Shown here: one piece after another, positions 29,143-39,134 of the stretch | How the letters are laid out: each line of letters starts with the position of its first letter | Numbering within the stretch: the stretch's first letter is position 1 | Assembly (NCBI GenBank): GCA_965247255.1 | Contig: CBDFGS010000010.1 | Location: 310,001 to 374,000 of the forward strand | Direction: 5' to 3' | Origin: CBDFGS01 sp965247255 | Lineage (GTDB): Bacteria > Chloroflexota > Dehalococcoidia > Lucifugimonadales > CAUZJF01 | DNA: 64,000 nucleotides | Program-made: the position numbers and the translations under genes | Notes under the pieces: generated by a model | Told to the model about the DNA's origin: nothing | The model's database searches: none | The model's input: the letters and a program-made list of their open reading frames with translations, nothing else

Positions 29143-31471
29143 CTTAGTAAAAGGCAATGTAACAGCAGGCGGCATCGTCTCTTTGACCCAGACTGCGATC
29201 GTCGAGGGCAGCGTTTCGGCCGGCGGTGACGTGACTCTGTCGCAAGGTAGCCAGGTCAACGGTACTATTCTGGTCAGCGGTGGGGACATCACGCTAAGCC
29301 AGTCCTCCAGCATTATCGGCAACATCATTGGGGCGGGCACCGTCACCTTCAGCCAGGGGTCAACGTCCACGGGCTCCGTTTCGGCGGGATCGACCTCTTT
29401 GCCACCGACCCCCCACGTTCCTCCCCTCTTTCTTGCGACCACGGGGCCGACGGCCATCATTACCGTAGCCGACGTCTACAGGATCACCGTCAACGATGGG
29501 TATCAGACCTACGAGTGCGACGTGTGGCTGACGTCTGATATCGACGTTGGGAATTTCCTGGACGGCTGCGGCGGCTCTACCCTCCCGACGACCGGGTCGG
29601 CGCCAACGGTCTCCATTCTAAGCCCTGCCGCGGCAGCTACGCTGGTCGGCACGACCACGGTCCAGGTGGGCGCCACCGACCCTCAGGATGCACCCGGCAC
29701 ACTGACGGTGGAGTTGTCGATCGACGGTGGCGCCTTCACCACCATGACCTACAACGCAACCACATCCGTCTACGAGGGGACCTGGGACACTACCGCCGAG
29801 GCCGACGGGTCCCACACACTCGACGCCCGGGCCACGGACAGCCTCGGTATCAAGACCGACGCAGCCCTCGTACCCGTCACTGTGGACAACATCGTGGAGG
29901 AACCAACAGCGGCTATTTCAAACCCCATCGATGGGTCCACGGTCACCAGCACGATCACGGTCCAGGTCAATGCGACCGACGTGCAGGATGCAACCGGAAA
30001 CCTGACCGTCCAGGTCTCGATCGACGGGGGCTCTTTCGTAACTACGACCTACAACACGACGACCCAGAGGTACGAGTACTCCTGGGACACAACGGGCGTC
30101 TCCGACGGCAACCATACGATCGACGCCCGGGCAACCGACAGCTCCGCCAACACCACAAACGCCACCCGCGTATCCGTGAGCGTGGACAACGTGGATGGAC
30201 CCCCTACTGCATCCATATCGAGCCCTCTCAGCGGTGCCACAGTGTCGGGCACCACCACCGTCCGGGTGACGGCTACGGACCAGGAGGACACCGTAGGTAC
30301 GCTGACGGTTCAGGTGTCATTCGATAGCGGCGCCTATGCGTCGTCCACCACCTATGACTCGGGCAGCGCCACCTATCAGCTAACGTGGAACACGACCAGT
30401 GTGTCCGACGGGACTCACACCATAGGCGCCCGGGCCATCGACAACGGCGGTAAGACAACGACGTCAACATCCACCTCCGTGACCGTCAATAACGCGGGGG
30501 CCACGTCCACTACGTCAACGCTTGGCGGGTTCACCTGGTTCACAAACGCCATCGACGTCAGCACCTCTACGACCAGCACGTGGGTGACCCTCGACCTTTC
30601 AGCCCACGTTGGGGCTTCCACGACCGGAGTCGTGATGGAGATTGTTCACACGGCCGCCAGCATCGGCGACATCGGAGTGGTGCGCGGGACTGAAGACACC
30701 CGGGACTATATGTCCACCTCCACATATGAGGAGATAGAGTCCAAGACGCACCGGTGGCAGATCGTCAAGGTGGACAGCAGCCTGCGAATCCAGGGGTACA
30801 TCTCTAGCGGCGACATAGACTTCAAGCTTCTCGGCTACACCACGGGGCTGGACCCCGTGTACTTTACGACGCCGCCCGACATCACGCCCACGACAACGGC
30901 CGTTTGGACTGCGGTCGACGTGTCAAGCTACGTGGACACTGACGCCGACGGGGTGATTCTTCTTATCGACTCGGTCACCTCCACCGACCAGGACTACGGC
31001 GTAAGGGAGAGTGGCAGCACCTACTCCACGACGAACCGAGAGCTGGAGGAGTATGGCAACAGCATGTACCTGGTGGGTATCGACGCCTCCGATCGGTTCG
31101 AGGTGTACCTCGCCAGCACTTTCGTCCAGGTGTATCTGGTGGGGCAGACCAAGGGATCCGTGGTCTACTACAAGGAGGACGTTGCGGTGACAGACCCCAT
31201 CACGGGCTCCTACCAAACACTGGATTTGGATAACTTCGCAACTACCACCAACGCCAACGGGCTCGTCTTCTACGCATCAATGGGGACCGCGGTAGGCGAC
31301 GCCAAGCTCAACTTCCGCCACGGCGACTCGACGGACGATTGGAACGGCGACATCGGCGCCGGCACGCACCTCCAAGCGATGATGGGCATCAAGAGCAACG
31401 GGACATGGGACGAACACATGGCCTCGACGCAGTCCGACGTCTACATCGCGGCCTACACCAAGCCACCGTGA
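29143..31471 (+). pseudogene. PilX-like DUF11/beta-solenoid protein, 3' part
   Basis: Resumes at the right CTTAG with VKGNVTAGGIVSLTQTA and continues the solenoid (VEGSVSAGGDVTLSQ, VNGTILVSGGDITLSQ) to about 29390. Three Ig-like domains of about 95 residues follow (PTVSILSPAAAATLVGTTTVQV, PTAAISNPIDGSTVTSTITVQV, PTASISSPLSGATVSGTTTVRV). The last 300 residues are a beta-rich repeat with three similar units (WVTLDLSAHVG, WTAVDVSSYVD, YQTLDLDNFAT). There is no C-terminal anchor. The ATG at 29012 lies inside the IS and is not the gene's own start. Confidence 0.85.
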
Positions 31472-31493
31472 TGAGGCAGGACCCACGCCCCGC

Positions 31494-31706
31494 CTAGGAT
31501 TCGCCTAGGCTCGTCTCTAGGACCTCTTGCGCCCGCTCCAGCTGGTCTTCGTCCACCATCAAACCGGTCGGAAAAGGGGATACGCCAAGGAAGGACGTGG
31601 TGTCGCCGGGGCGAAGCCGGGCGCGAATGCCCTGGTCGACGAGCACGTCACGCCACATCTCCGCGGTCAGCTGATCGGGCGCGGTAGTCAGGTCGACCCA
31701 CTTCAC
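31494..31706 (-). CDS. DUF2007-like small protein
   Basis: 70 residues from a GTG at 31706 (VKWVDLTTAPDQLTAEMWRDVLVDQGIRARL). The frame is open from a TTG at 31763 that overlaps the end of dnaE, but homology-like sequence begins only at VKWVDL. The pattern of a short N-terminal strand, a helix with AEMWRDVL, and a VDEDQLERAQEVL C-terminus resembles the DUF2007 'putative signal transducing protein' family. It lies directly downstream of dnaE on the same strand. Its role is unknown. Confidence 0.7.
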   Translation of the reverse strand: MKWVDLTTAPDQLTAEMWRDVLVDQGIRARLRPGDTTSFLGVSPFPTGLMVDEDQLERAQEVLETSLGES

Positions 31707-31749
31707 CGAGGCTACTACCCGCCAAGCCCGGTGCGTCGTCGGGCATGTT

Positions 31750-34700
31750 TCATGCCTCCGCAACCAGGACGTGCCCGCTCGAGCTCAGGATCTCCTTGAG
31801 GCCTTCTTCCAGCGGCGGGCATACTTTGACGCGGACCAGCGGCCAGTCAAGGGTCACAATCTGCCCGTTCGAGGCTATTTCCAACCTCACGTTGTCTTCA
31901 CCTCTGAATTCGAGGAGGAGGCGTTTGAGATCATCGAGCAGAAGTGCGTCGCGCCCACTTTCGGCAGATTCGTTAATCCTCAAGGTCAGAAGGCGGGGCG
32001 GGCCGGTACCCGAAGCGGTCGGCGGGGCGGGTTCGTGGGTTATGGCGCCGTTTGCGGTCGGAGGACGGTACGCTTGCTCTTCTTCGACTGCCGTCTCGGT
32101 GGCTTGGGCGGTCTCAGTGTCGGGCCGGAACTCACTGGCGCTAATACAGGAGATGCTAACGCGATCGTCGCGGGCCCTGACCGTTCCGAGGACCGTTAGC
32201 AGAGAGCCCGTCTCCCACAACCCCGCGGTCTGCGCCAGCACGTTATCCCAGACGAATACCTCGATCTCGCCGTCGAAGAGCGCGAAACGGACGATCATGT
32301 AGCGCTTGGACTCCTTGGTGGTCCGCTCCATCGCGGAGGCCACCTGGCCTCTGAGCTCTATTCTCTTTCCGGCCATATCCACGCCGACCTGGCTTCGCGC
32401 CATGACGGCTTGATCGTCTCCGTCCTGGGGCGCCATGGTGAGCAGCGCGTTGCCGGAGAACGAGACGCCAAGCACCTCTATCTCCCACGCTTGGACCTCG
32501 CGCTCGGTCGCTTTGGACTCGGGTAAGTCGATATGGGCCAACGGCACCGGAACGCTTTCACCGAAGAGGTCGAACATCGATGCCTGGTTCGAGTCGCTAA
32601 GCCTTGCCTCGCTTTGCGCGAGCGACAGAATTCGGTCTACCACGTCTAGCAACGCGCCGCGGTTGCCGAACTCGTCCAGTGCGCCTGCCTTGATCAGGCT
32701 CTCCAGAGATTTGCGGTTCATGGCGCTCAGGTCGGCTTTGCGGCACATGTCTTCGATGCTGGTAAACGCGCCGGCTTTCCCCCGCGATTCGATCACCGGG
32801 GCAACTGCCGTCCGTCCGACGTTCTTGATGGATGCAAGTCCCACCCTGACCGCACGCTTGTCGTCGGCCGTCGGCTCGATCGAGAATTCCGTCTGACTCT
32901 TGCTAATGTCTGGCTTGAGCACCGGGATTCTGAGACGCCTGCACTCGGCGACGGTGGCGGCGACCTTTTCGGTGTTCTCAGCGTACGCGTTCAATACGCA
33001 AACGATGTACTCTTCCGGGTAATTCGCTTTGAGATAGGCGGTCCAGTATGAGATAAGCGCGTAGCTGACCGCATGGGCCTTCGGAAATCCGTATCCGGCG
33101 AACGGCTCGATCAGTCCGAAGACTTGCTCGACCAACTCCTTGTCGTAGCCCTGGGCCAGTCCGCCCTTGACGAACTTGTCCCGCTCCTGGGACATAATCT
33201 CCGGGACCTTCTTCCCCATTGCCTTTCTGAAGATGTCGGCCTCACCGAGAGAGTACCCGGCAAACGCCTGCGCGATGAAGAAGACCTGATCCTGGTAGAC
33301 GATCACGCCATAGGTCTCTTCGAGTATGTCCCGAAGGCTTTCGTGAAGGAACTTGGGGGCGACGCGGCCGTGCTTTGCTTCGATAAAGGTCGTGATGTGC
33401 TCCATCGGACCGGGCCGATACAGCGCGATCATGGACGCTACGTCCATCAAAGAGGACGGCTTGAGGTTTTGGATGTGGCTGGTCATCCCGCTGCCCTCGA
33501 GTTGAAATACCCCGGCGGTCTCACCGCGGGAAAGGAGCCCGAACGTCTTTGCGTCGTCCAGCGGAATGTCTTTCAGCTCGATCCGAGACCCAGTGGTGGC
33601 CTCGATGAGGTCCCGCCCCTTGGCCAGAATCGTGAGGTTCACGAGTCCCAGCAGGTCCATCTTCAGGAGTCCCAGGGCCGCGATGGGCTCCATCGCGTAT
33701 TGCGTCATCGAGATGCTATCGTCATCTCCTCCGGTCGGTTTCTGCAGCGGGACGTAAGTGTCGAGGGGGTCCTTTGAAATGACGACTCCCGCCGCGTGTG
33801 TGCTCGCGTGACGTGTAATCCCCTCCAGCTTCCGGGCGGTGTCTATTAGCCGTTTCACTCCTTCGTCAGCCCCGTAAACCTCTTGCAGCTCGTGGCTCAT
33901 CTCCAACGACTCGTCCAACGTGATCTTCAGCCGATTCGGTATGAGCTTTGCAATGCGGTCGACCTCCGCGTAAGGCATCGCGAGGGCTCGTCCGACGTCG
34001 CGAATGGATGCCTTAGCACCCAGGGTCCCAAAGGTGATTATCTGCGCTACATTGTCGCTGCCGTACCTGGAAACCACATAGTGGAGGACTTCGTCCCTCC
34101 GGTCGTCCTGGAAGTCCATGTCGATGTCGGGCATCTCCTTGCGCTCGACGTTGAGGAATCTCTCGAAAACGATGCCGTAATCCAGCGGATTGGCATCGGT
34201 CACCCCGAGCGAATACAGAACGAGGCTCCCTGCGGCGCTCCCCCGTACGGCGAGATATATGTCATTCTCCCTGGCATAGCGGGCGATGTCCCATACGACG
34301 AGGAAGTAGTTCGAGTACTGCGTCTGCCTGATCACGTCCAGCTCGTAGTCGAGCCGCTCGCGCTCCTTGCTCCCCGCGTCGCCGATACGCCTGCTCAACC
34401 CCTCCTGGCTGAGCTGATTGAGGTACGCATCCGCGGTGAGCCCACCAGGTACGTCATACTCAGGTAGCAGAAGGCGGTCGAAGTCCAGCTCCAGGTTGCA
34501 CATATCGGCGATCCGCCGGGTATTGGCGATCGCCTCCGGCGTCTCGGCGAAGAGCGCGGACATCTCGTCGGCGCTCTTCAGGTAGTATGAGTCGTCCCCC
34601 ATTTTGAGACGCCGCTCGTCCTCGACGTTTGTGTTCGTGTGGATGCAGATGAGGATATCCTGGACGGGCGCGTCCTCTTTCTCGACGTAGTGCGAGTCGT

Positions 34701-35304
34701 TGGTGGCGACTATGTCGATCCCGAGGTCGCCGTGTAGCTCCACCAGCCCGCGATTGATTGCCGGCAGGTCGGCTACACCGTCGTGATTCATCATCTCCAG
34801 GTAGTAGTCCCCGAACACATCGCGGTACCAGTTGGCCGCGGTCGCTGCCTCTTCCATTCGGCCCTGTGATATAAGTTTGGGGACCTCTCCGCTCGGGCAT
34901 CCCGAAAGCACTACCAGTCCCTCGTGATGACGCTGTAAGAGCTCCTTGTCCACCCTGGGCTTGTAGTAAAAGCCCTCGAGGTGCGACCTGGTGACGAGCT
35001 TGACCAGATTTCGGTACCCCACAGCGTCCTTTGCCAGAACGGTGAGATGAAATGGGGACTTGTCCTGTGGGTCTCTGTCCAGCCTGCTGCCAGGGGCGAC
35101 GTACATCTCACAACCGATTATGGGCTTGACGCCGGCACTCCGGGCAATGCGATAGAAATCGATGGCGCCGTAGAGGCCGCCATGATCGGTGATGGCCAGG
35201 CTATCCATACCGTGACTCTTCGCCTTCTGCACTAATGGCTCGAGCCGGCTGAGCCCGTCGAGCATGAAGCTGTACTCAGTATGAACGTGGAGATGCGTGA
35301 ACAA
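31750..35304 (-). CDS. dnaE: DNA polymerase III subunit alpha
   Basis: A 1184-residue replicative polymerase. The N-terminal PHP domain (FTHLHVHTEYSFMLDG, then LAITDHGGLYGAIDFYR) keeps the metal-binding His residues, so it may retain proofreading-like phosphoesterase activity. The palm motif PDIDMDFQDDRRDEV lies near residue 390. The fingers, tandem HhH (about 860-900) and C-terminal OB-fold (about 990-1080) are in normal order. The length is typical of DnaE1. The DUF2007-like gene follows it directly. Confidence 0.96.
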   Translation of the reverse strand: MFTHLHVHTEYSFMLDGLSRLEPLVQKAKSHGMDSLAITDHGGLYGAIDFYRIARSAGVKPIIGCEMYVAPGSRLDRDPQDKSPFHLTVLAKDAVGYRNLVKLVTRSHLEGFYYKPRVDKELLQRHHEGLVVLSGCPSGEVPKLISQGRMEEAATAANWYRDVFGDYYLEMMNHDGVADLPAINRGLVELHGDLGIDIVATNDSHYVEKEDAPVQDILICIHTNTNVEDERRLKMGDDSYYLKSADEMSALFAETPEAIANTRRIADMCNLELDFDRLLLPEYDVPGGLTADAYLNQLSQEGLSRRIGDAGSKERERLDYELDVIRQTQYSNYFLVVWDIARYARENDIYLAVRGSAAGSLVLYSLGVTDANPLDYGIVFERFLNVERKEMPDIDMDFQDDRRDEVLHYVVSRYGSDNVAQIITFGTLGAKASIRDVGRALAMPYAEVDRIAKLIPNRLKITLDESLEMSHELQEVYGADEGVKRLIDTARKLEGITRHASTHAAGVVISKDPLDTYVPLQKPTGGDDDSISMTQYAMEPIAALGLLKMDLLGLVNLTILAKGRDLIEATTGSRIELKDIPLDDAKTFGLLSRGETAGVFQLEGSGMTSHIQNLKPSSLMDVASMIALYRPGPMEHITTFIEAKHGRVAPKFLHESLRDILEETYGVIVYQDQVFFIAQAFAGYSLGEADIFRKAMGKKVPEIMSQERDKFVKGGLAQGYDKELVEQVFGLIEPFAGYGFPKAHAVSYALISYWTAYLKANYPEEYIVCVLNAYAENTEKVAATVAECRRLRIPVLKPDISKSQTEFSIEPTADDKRAVRVGLASIKNVGRTAVAPVIESRGKAGAFTSIEDMCRKADLSAMNRKSLESLIKAGALDEFGNRGALLDVVDRILSLAQSEARLSDSNQASMFDLFGESVPVPLAHIDLPESKATEREVQAWEIEVLGVSFSGNALLTMAPQDGDDQAVMARSQVGVDMAGKRIELRGQVASAMERTTKESKRYMIVRFALFDGEIEVFVWDNVLAQTAGLWETGSLLTVLGTVRARDDRVSISCISASEFRPDTETAQATETAVEEEQAYRPPTANGAITHEPAPPTASGTGPPRLLTLRINESAESGRDALLLDDLKRLLLEFRGEDNVRLEIASNGQIVTLDWPLVRVKVCPPLEEGLKEILSSSGHVLVAEA

Positions 35305-35642
35305 CTGGGCCTCCGGGAAGAATACTTAGACGGTCTGGACCTACGGAAACGTCACGAAGAACACTCGCCAGCTAGCGCCAATTCCGCAGCCCCAGCAGCG
35401 GGGCTGTAAAGCGCAACATAGGAGTCAGCTCATAGCGGGGGACACCATATCTGGTGGCCGGGCAACAGGCTGAGGGGCGACGCTCGGCGCCATTATATCA
35501 GGGCACACAGCCCGGGATTTCAAGGGTTCGCGCGCGGGTTTGGGCGCAGTTTTAGCGGGACTTGCGACGCGCCGATACGAACAAAAGAAACGGCGGCTCC
35601 TGAAGGCCCGGAGCCGCCGTTTTTTCGTCGCGTGGAAGAGGA
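35305..35642. other. 338-bp intergenic region dnaE-groEL
   Basis: Besides the groEL terminator at 35591-35625, it holds a hairpin CAGCCCC/GGGGCTG (35387-35393/35400-35406, 6-nt loop) in the dnaE upstream region. I see no gene. Confidence 0.5.
35591..35625 (-). terminator. Intrinsic terminator of groES-groEL
   Basis: CGGCGGCTCC (35591-35600) and GGAGCCGCCG (35610-35619) form a 10-bp stem with a 9-nt loop, just downstream of the groEL stop. Read leftward, the stem is followed by TTTCTTTTG. Read rightward it is followed by TTTTTT, so it can act in both directions. Confidence 0.85.
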
Positions 35643-37253
35643 CTAGTAGTCCATCGGGGGCGCAGGGGGTCCCGCCGGCGTGTCCTCCTTGATGTCAGTG
35701 ATGAGCGCTTCCGTCGTTAGCACCATGGCCGCTACGCTGGCGGCGTTCTCGACGGCTGCCCGCGTCACCTTGGTAGGGTCCATGATCCCGCGCTCGAGCA
35801 GGTTCGTGAACTCCCCCACGTCGGCATCGTAGCCCCAGTCGCCTTCTCCCTCTTCGCTCTTCGACAGGATGACGTCTCCGGCGAAACCGGAGTTCGAGGC
35901 GATGAGCTTCAAGGGCTTCGACAAAGCCGTCTTGAGAATGTTGATGCCGGTCTCCTCATCCCCAGAGAGCCCGTTCTTGTCCAGGGCGGCCTTGGAGCGT
36001 ATAAGGGCCAGTCCGCCACCCGGGACGATGCCCTCCTCAACCGCGGCCCGCGTTGCGGAGAGGGCGTCCTCCATCCGCTGCTTCTTCTCCTTCAGCTCGA
36101 CCTCGGTGGCAGCGCCAACCTTGATAATCGCCACTCCACCGGAGAGCTTGGCCAGACGCTCTTGAAGCTTCTCACGGTCGTAGTCCGAGGTCGTCTCTTC
36201 GACCTGGGCCTTTATCTGGTTGATGCGACCCTGGATAGCGTCTTCGGCGCCTCGTCCCTCGACGAAAGTGGTGTCGTCTTTGGTCGCCACTATGCGCCGG
36301 GCCCTTCCCAGATCCTCCACCGTTACCGACTCGAGCTTGCGCCCGATCTCTTCGCTAATTACGTTGGCGCCGGTGAGGATGGCCATGTCTTGCAACATCT
36401 CTTTGCGCCGGTCGCCAAACCCTGGCGCCTTCACGCCGAGGACGTTAAGCGTTCCGCGCAGTTTGTTTACGACCAGCGTGGCCAGGGCCTCGCCCTCTAT
36501 ATCTTCGGCAATCAGCACGACGTTCTTACCGATCTGGAGAATCTTCTCCAGGGCCGGAAGCAGGTCTGCAACGGCCGAGACCTTCTTGTCGGTGATCAGG
36601 ATGTACGGGTCTTCTATGTCCGACTCCATGCGCTCCTGATTGGTGACGAAATACGGGGAGATGTAACCGCGGTCGATCTGCATCCCCTCCACGTACTCTT
36701 GCTCATAGCTGATGCCCTTGGACTCTTCGACCGTGATAACGCCGTCCTTGCCGACCTTCTCCATCACCTCGGCGATTAGAGCCCCCATCACATCGTCATG
36801 GGCCGAAAGGGATGCTACCTGGGCGATCTGCGTCTTGCCCTCCACCGGGGTGGACATCTCTTCGAGGCTCTCCTTTAGGGCCAGGACACCCTTTTCGATC
36901 CCGCGCTTGAGGGCCATGGGGTTAGCGCCGGCCGCGATGTTCTTGAAACCCTCGTGAATGATCGCCTGGGCCAGAACAGCGGCGGTAGTCGTACCGTCGC
37001 CCGCGGCGTCGTTGGTCTTGCTCGAGGCTTCCTTGACCAGCTGGGCGCCCATGTTTTCGAAGGGCTCTTCCAACTCGATCTCTTTCGCGATGGTAACGCC
37101 GTCACTGCATACCTGCGGCGGCCCGAACTTCTTGTCTAAGACTACGTTTCGGCCCTTTGGCCCCAGAGTCACGGCCATCGTGTCGACGAGAGTGTCGAGC
37201 CCACGCTTCATGGCCGCGCGTCCTTCTTCGCTAAAAGTCAGCTGCTTTGCCAT
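35643..37253 (-). CDS. groEL: Chaperonin GroEL (Hsp60)
   Basis: 536 residues, the 14-mer cage subunit that folds proteins with GroES and ATP. Diagnostic stretches include GPKGRNVVLDKKFG, DAAGDGTTTAAVLAQAI (nucleotide site with the catalytic Asp) and VEEGIVPGGGLALIR. The C-terminus ends PPAPPMDY rather than the common Gly-Met repeats, which is odd but seen in some lineages. It is 90 bp downstream of groES in one operon under the CIRCE-type operator. Confidence 0.97.
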   Translation of the reverse strand: MAKQLTFSEEGRAAMKRGLDTLVDTMAVTLGPKGRNVVLDKKFGPPQVCSDGVTIAKEIELEEPFENMGAQLVKEASSKTNDAAGDGTTTAAVLAQAIIHEGFKNIAAGANPMALKRGIEKGVLALKESLEEMSTPVEGKTQIAQVASLSAHDDVMGALIAEVMEKVGKDGVITVEESKGISYEQEYVEGMQIDRGYISPYFVTNQERMESDIEDPYILITDKKVSAVADLLPALEKILQIGKNVVLIAEDIEGEALATLVVNKLRGTLNVLGVKAPGFGDRRKEMLQDMAILTGANVISEEIGRKLESVTVEDLGRARRIVATKDDTTFVEGRGAEDAIQGRINQIKAQVEETTSDYDREKLQERLAKLSGGVAIIKVGAATEVELKEKKQRMEDALSATRAAVEEGIVPGGGLALIRSKAALDKNGLSGDEETGINILKTALSKPLKLIASNSGFAGDVILSKSEEGEGDWGYDADVGEFTNLLERGIMDPTKVTRAAVENAASVAAMVLTTEALITDIKEDTPAGPPAPPMDY

Positions 37254-37343
37254 CTACCGTCCTCCTTGGTCTTGCTTACCTTCGCCTGTGCTTGATGTTT
37301 TGGCCTGGACAACCAGACCATGTGCGTCTTCGTTGAGTTACCG

Positions 37344-37649
37344 TTACTTCTTGAACAGGACGTCGTCCTCGCGCAGCACGACGTATTCCGTGTCACCCTC
37401 TTTGTACTCCGTGCCCGAGTACTTCGAATAGACGATGGAGTCGCCCACTTCGACCTCCATGGGGACCCGCTGGCCCTCATCGGTCAACTTGCCGGGGCCT
37501 ACCGCTACCACGGTCCCCGACTGAGGCTTCTCCTTGGCCGTGTCGGGGATATAGATGCCCCCCGTGCTCTTCTCAGCTTCATCCTCAGACGGCTCCACCA
37601 CGATTCGATTTCCAATCGGCTTGAACGCGACTTTCGTCTTTGTGGCCAT
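37344..37649 (-). CDS. groES: Co-chaperonin GroES (Hsp10)
   Basis: 101 residues that cap GroEL. It shows the GroES beta-barrel start (FKPIGNRIVVEPSEDEAEKSTGGIYIPDTAKEK, with the mobile loop), the GTVVAVGPG motif and the conserved YKEGDTEYVVLREDDVL end. An AAGGAGGAG Shine-Dalgarno lies just upstream of the ATG. It is the first gene of groES-groEL. Confidence 0.97.
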   Translation of the reverse strand: MATKTKVAFKPIGNRIVVEPSEDEAEKSTGGIYIPDTAKEKPQSGTVVAVGPGKLTDEGQRVPMEVEVGDSIVYSKYSGTEYKEGDTEYVVLREDDVLFKK

Positions 37650-37746
37650 CCTGGCGCTCCTCCTTAAGCATTGGCTCCGGACCCAATCATTTTAGCCGCG
37701 CGAACGCGGCATCCAGACCGAGTCAAGAAACTCTTCTCACCACGCG

Positions 37747-37773
37747 TTAGCAGTCAACGCGATCGACTGCTAA
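37747..37773 (-). promoter_or_regulatory. CIRCE-type operator (HrcA box)
   Basis: TTAGCAGTC (37747-37755), 9 nt and GACTGCTAA (37765-37773) form a perfect 9-9-9 inverted repeat. It differs from the consensus TTAGCACTC-N9-GAGTGCTAA only by one symmetric, paired substitution in each arm. It lies at the predicted transcription start of groES, so HrcA repression of the heat-shock operon is expected. Confidence 0.88.
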
Positions 37774-37775
37774 TT

Positions 37776-37805
37776 ATATTAGTTGTACGACGAAACCGTT
37801 GTCAA
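37776..37805 (-). promoter_or_regulatory. groES-groEL promoter
   Basis: On the minus strand, TTGACA (37800-37805), an 18-nt spacer and TAATAT (37776-37781) lie immediately upstream of the CIRCE palindrome, so the operator covers the start site. The transcript leader is about 120 nt. Confidence 0.7.
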
Positions 37806-38008
37806 CAATTGTTTGGCAGTCCATGGACAGGACTGCCAGCGCGTCCGCCATATGTGTGCAGAAATCGAGTCCGGCTTGCGCTTTCACGGCGGATCGAGAT
37901 TAGTTTGAGCGCCATTGGCCACCCCGCGTGAGTCGCGCCTTGATATCCAGTCATAGGTCGGAATAGTATGTGACTATCTACAGTCAATATGGCTAGAGGT
38001 GCGACCTG

Positions 38009-39004
38009 ATGGCGCAAGACAGTTTGCTGCCGGCCACCATCAAGCCCATGGCGGCGCGGCTCAAGCGCAGGCCGTTCGATTCGCCCGATCACATCTTCGA
38101 GCTCAAATGGGACGGTTTCAGGGCACTCGCCTTCGTCGAGGGTGGCGAGCTTCGGCTGCAGAGCCGGAACCTCCTCAACATCACGTCCAGATTCCCCGAG
38201 GTGACCAGCCTGCCCGATTTCGTTAAGGCAGACAACACGGTGCTCGACGGTGAGCTGGTGTGCTTCGACGAAGAGGGACATCCCAGCTTCGTGAGAATGC
38301 AGCAGCGCTTTCAGGCCCAAGCCGGCGGAAGCGCGGCCCCGGACCCTCCAGCTTACTACGTCGCCTTTGACCTGCTCTACTTGGACGGCGAGTCCGTCAT
38401 GGAAGAGCCGCTGGCGAACAGAAAAGAGCTGCTGAGCAACGTGATGGAGCCGGGCGGGGTGGCGCAAGTGTGCGAGTTCATCGAAGCGGAAGGCCAAGCC
38501 TTCTTCGACGCTACATGCGAGCACGGACTGGAAGGGATTATGGCCAAGGACAAGTCCAGCGCCTACTTCCCTGGCAAGCGGAGTCCGGGCTGGCGCAAGG
38601 TCAAGCGCGTCAGGGGAAGCGATTTCGTAATTGGCGGATACGATTTTACTGGCGAGCACAAGAACGAATTCACGTCACTTCTTCTGGGACTCTACAACGA
38701 AGACGGGCGACTGGTATTCGTTGGTCAGGTGGGAAGCGGGTTTTCTCAGAAGGAGGCCCGAGAGATCTATGGGGCAGTCCGGAGCATCCACGCGGCGGAC
38801 TCCCCGTTCGAATCTCCCCCGAAGCTCCAACGTCTCAGCTACTGGTGCAGGCCCGAGCTGGTGTGTCGCGTGGAGTACGGGGAGTTCACCGAAGGAGGGA
38901 GACTTCGCTACCCTGTGTTCTCGACGCTGGTCGAGGATAAGCCGCCCGACGACTGCAGAATCGTCGACGCCCCCGGCTGGCCCCGAGCGTTACCCGTAGG
39001 CTAG
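38009..39004 (+). CDS. ATP-dependent DNA ligase (LigD ligase-type)
   Basis: A 331-residue nick and break sealing ligase. The nucleotidyltransferase core carries the adenylated Lys33 in ELKWDGFRA (motif I, KxDG), followed by LDGELVCFDEEG (motif III) and EGIMAKDKSSAYFPGKRSPGWRKVK (motifs IV/V). The OB domain follows, with VIGGYDF and GLYNEDGRLVFVGQVGSGF. It is a stand-alone counterpart of the LigD ligase module. Ku is next, 130 bp downstream on the same strand, and the LigD-type polymerase is convergent, so all three NHEJ functions sit within 3 kb. Confidence 0.93.
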   Translation: MAQDSLLPATIKPMAARLKRRPFDSPDHIFELKWDGFRALAFVEGGELRLQSRNLLNITSRFPEVTSLPDFVKADNTVLDGELVCFDEEGHPSFVRMQQRFQAQAGGSAAPDPPAYYVAFDLLYLDGESVMEEPLANRKELLSNVMEPGGVAQVCEFIEAEGQAFFDATCEHGLEGIMAKDKSSAYFPGKRSPGWRKVKRVRGSDFVIGGYDFTGEHKNEFTSLLLGLYNEDGRLVFVGQVGSGFSQKEAREIYGAVRSIHAADSPFESPPKLQRLSYWCRPELVCRVEYGEFTEGGRLRYPVFSTLVEDKPPDDCRIVDAPGWPRALPVG

Positions 39005-39134
39005 GCCGGAGCGATGCCCGCATCGCCGGGGAAGGCGAAAATCGCCCCTGGGGCAACTGGAAAGCGCTAGCAGCAACCGGGCTTTTACCGGATACTAGCC
39101 GGCAGTACCGACGGGAGGACCAAGGAGGTGGGCC

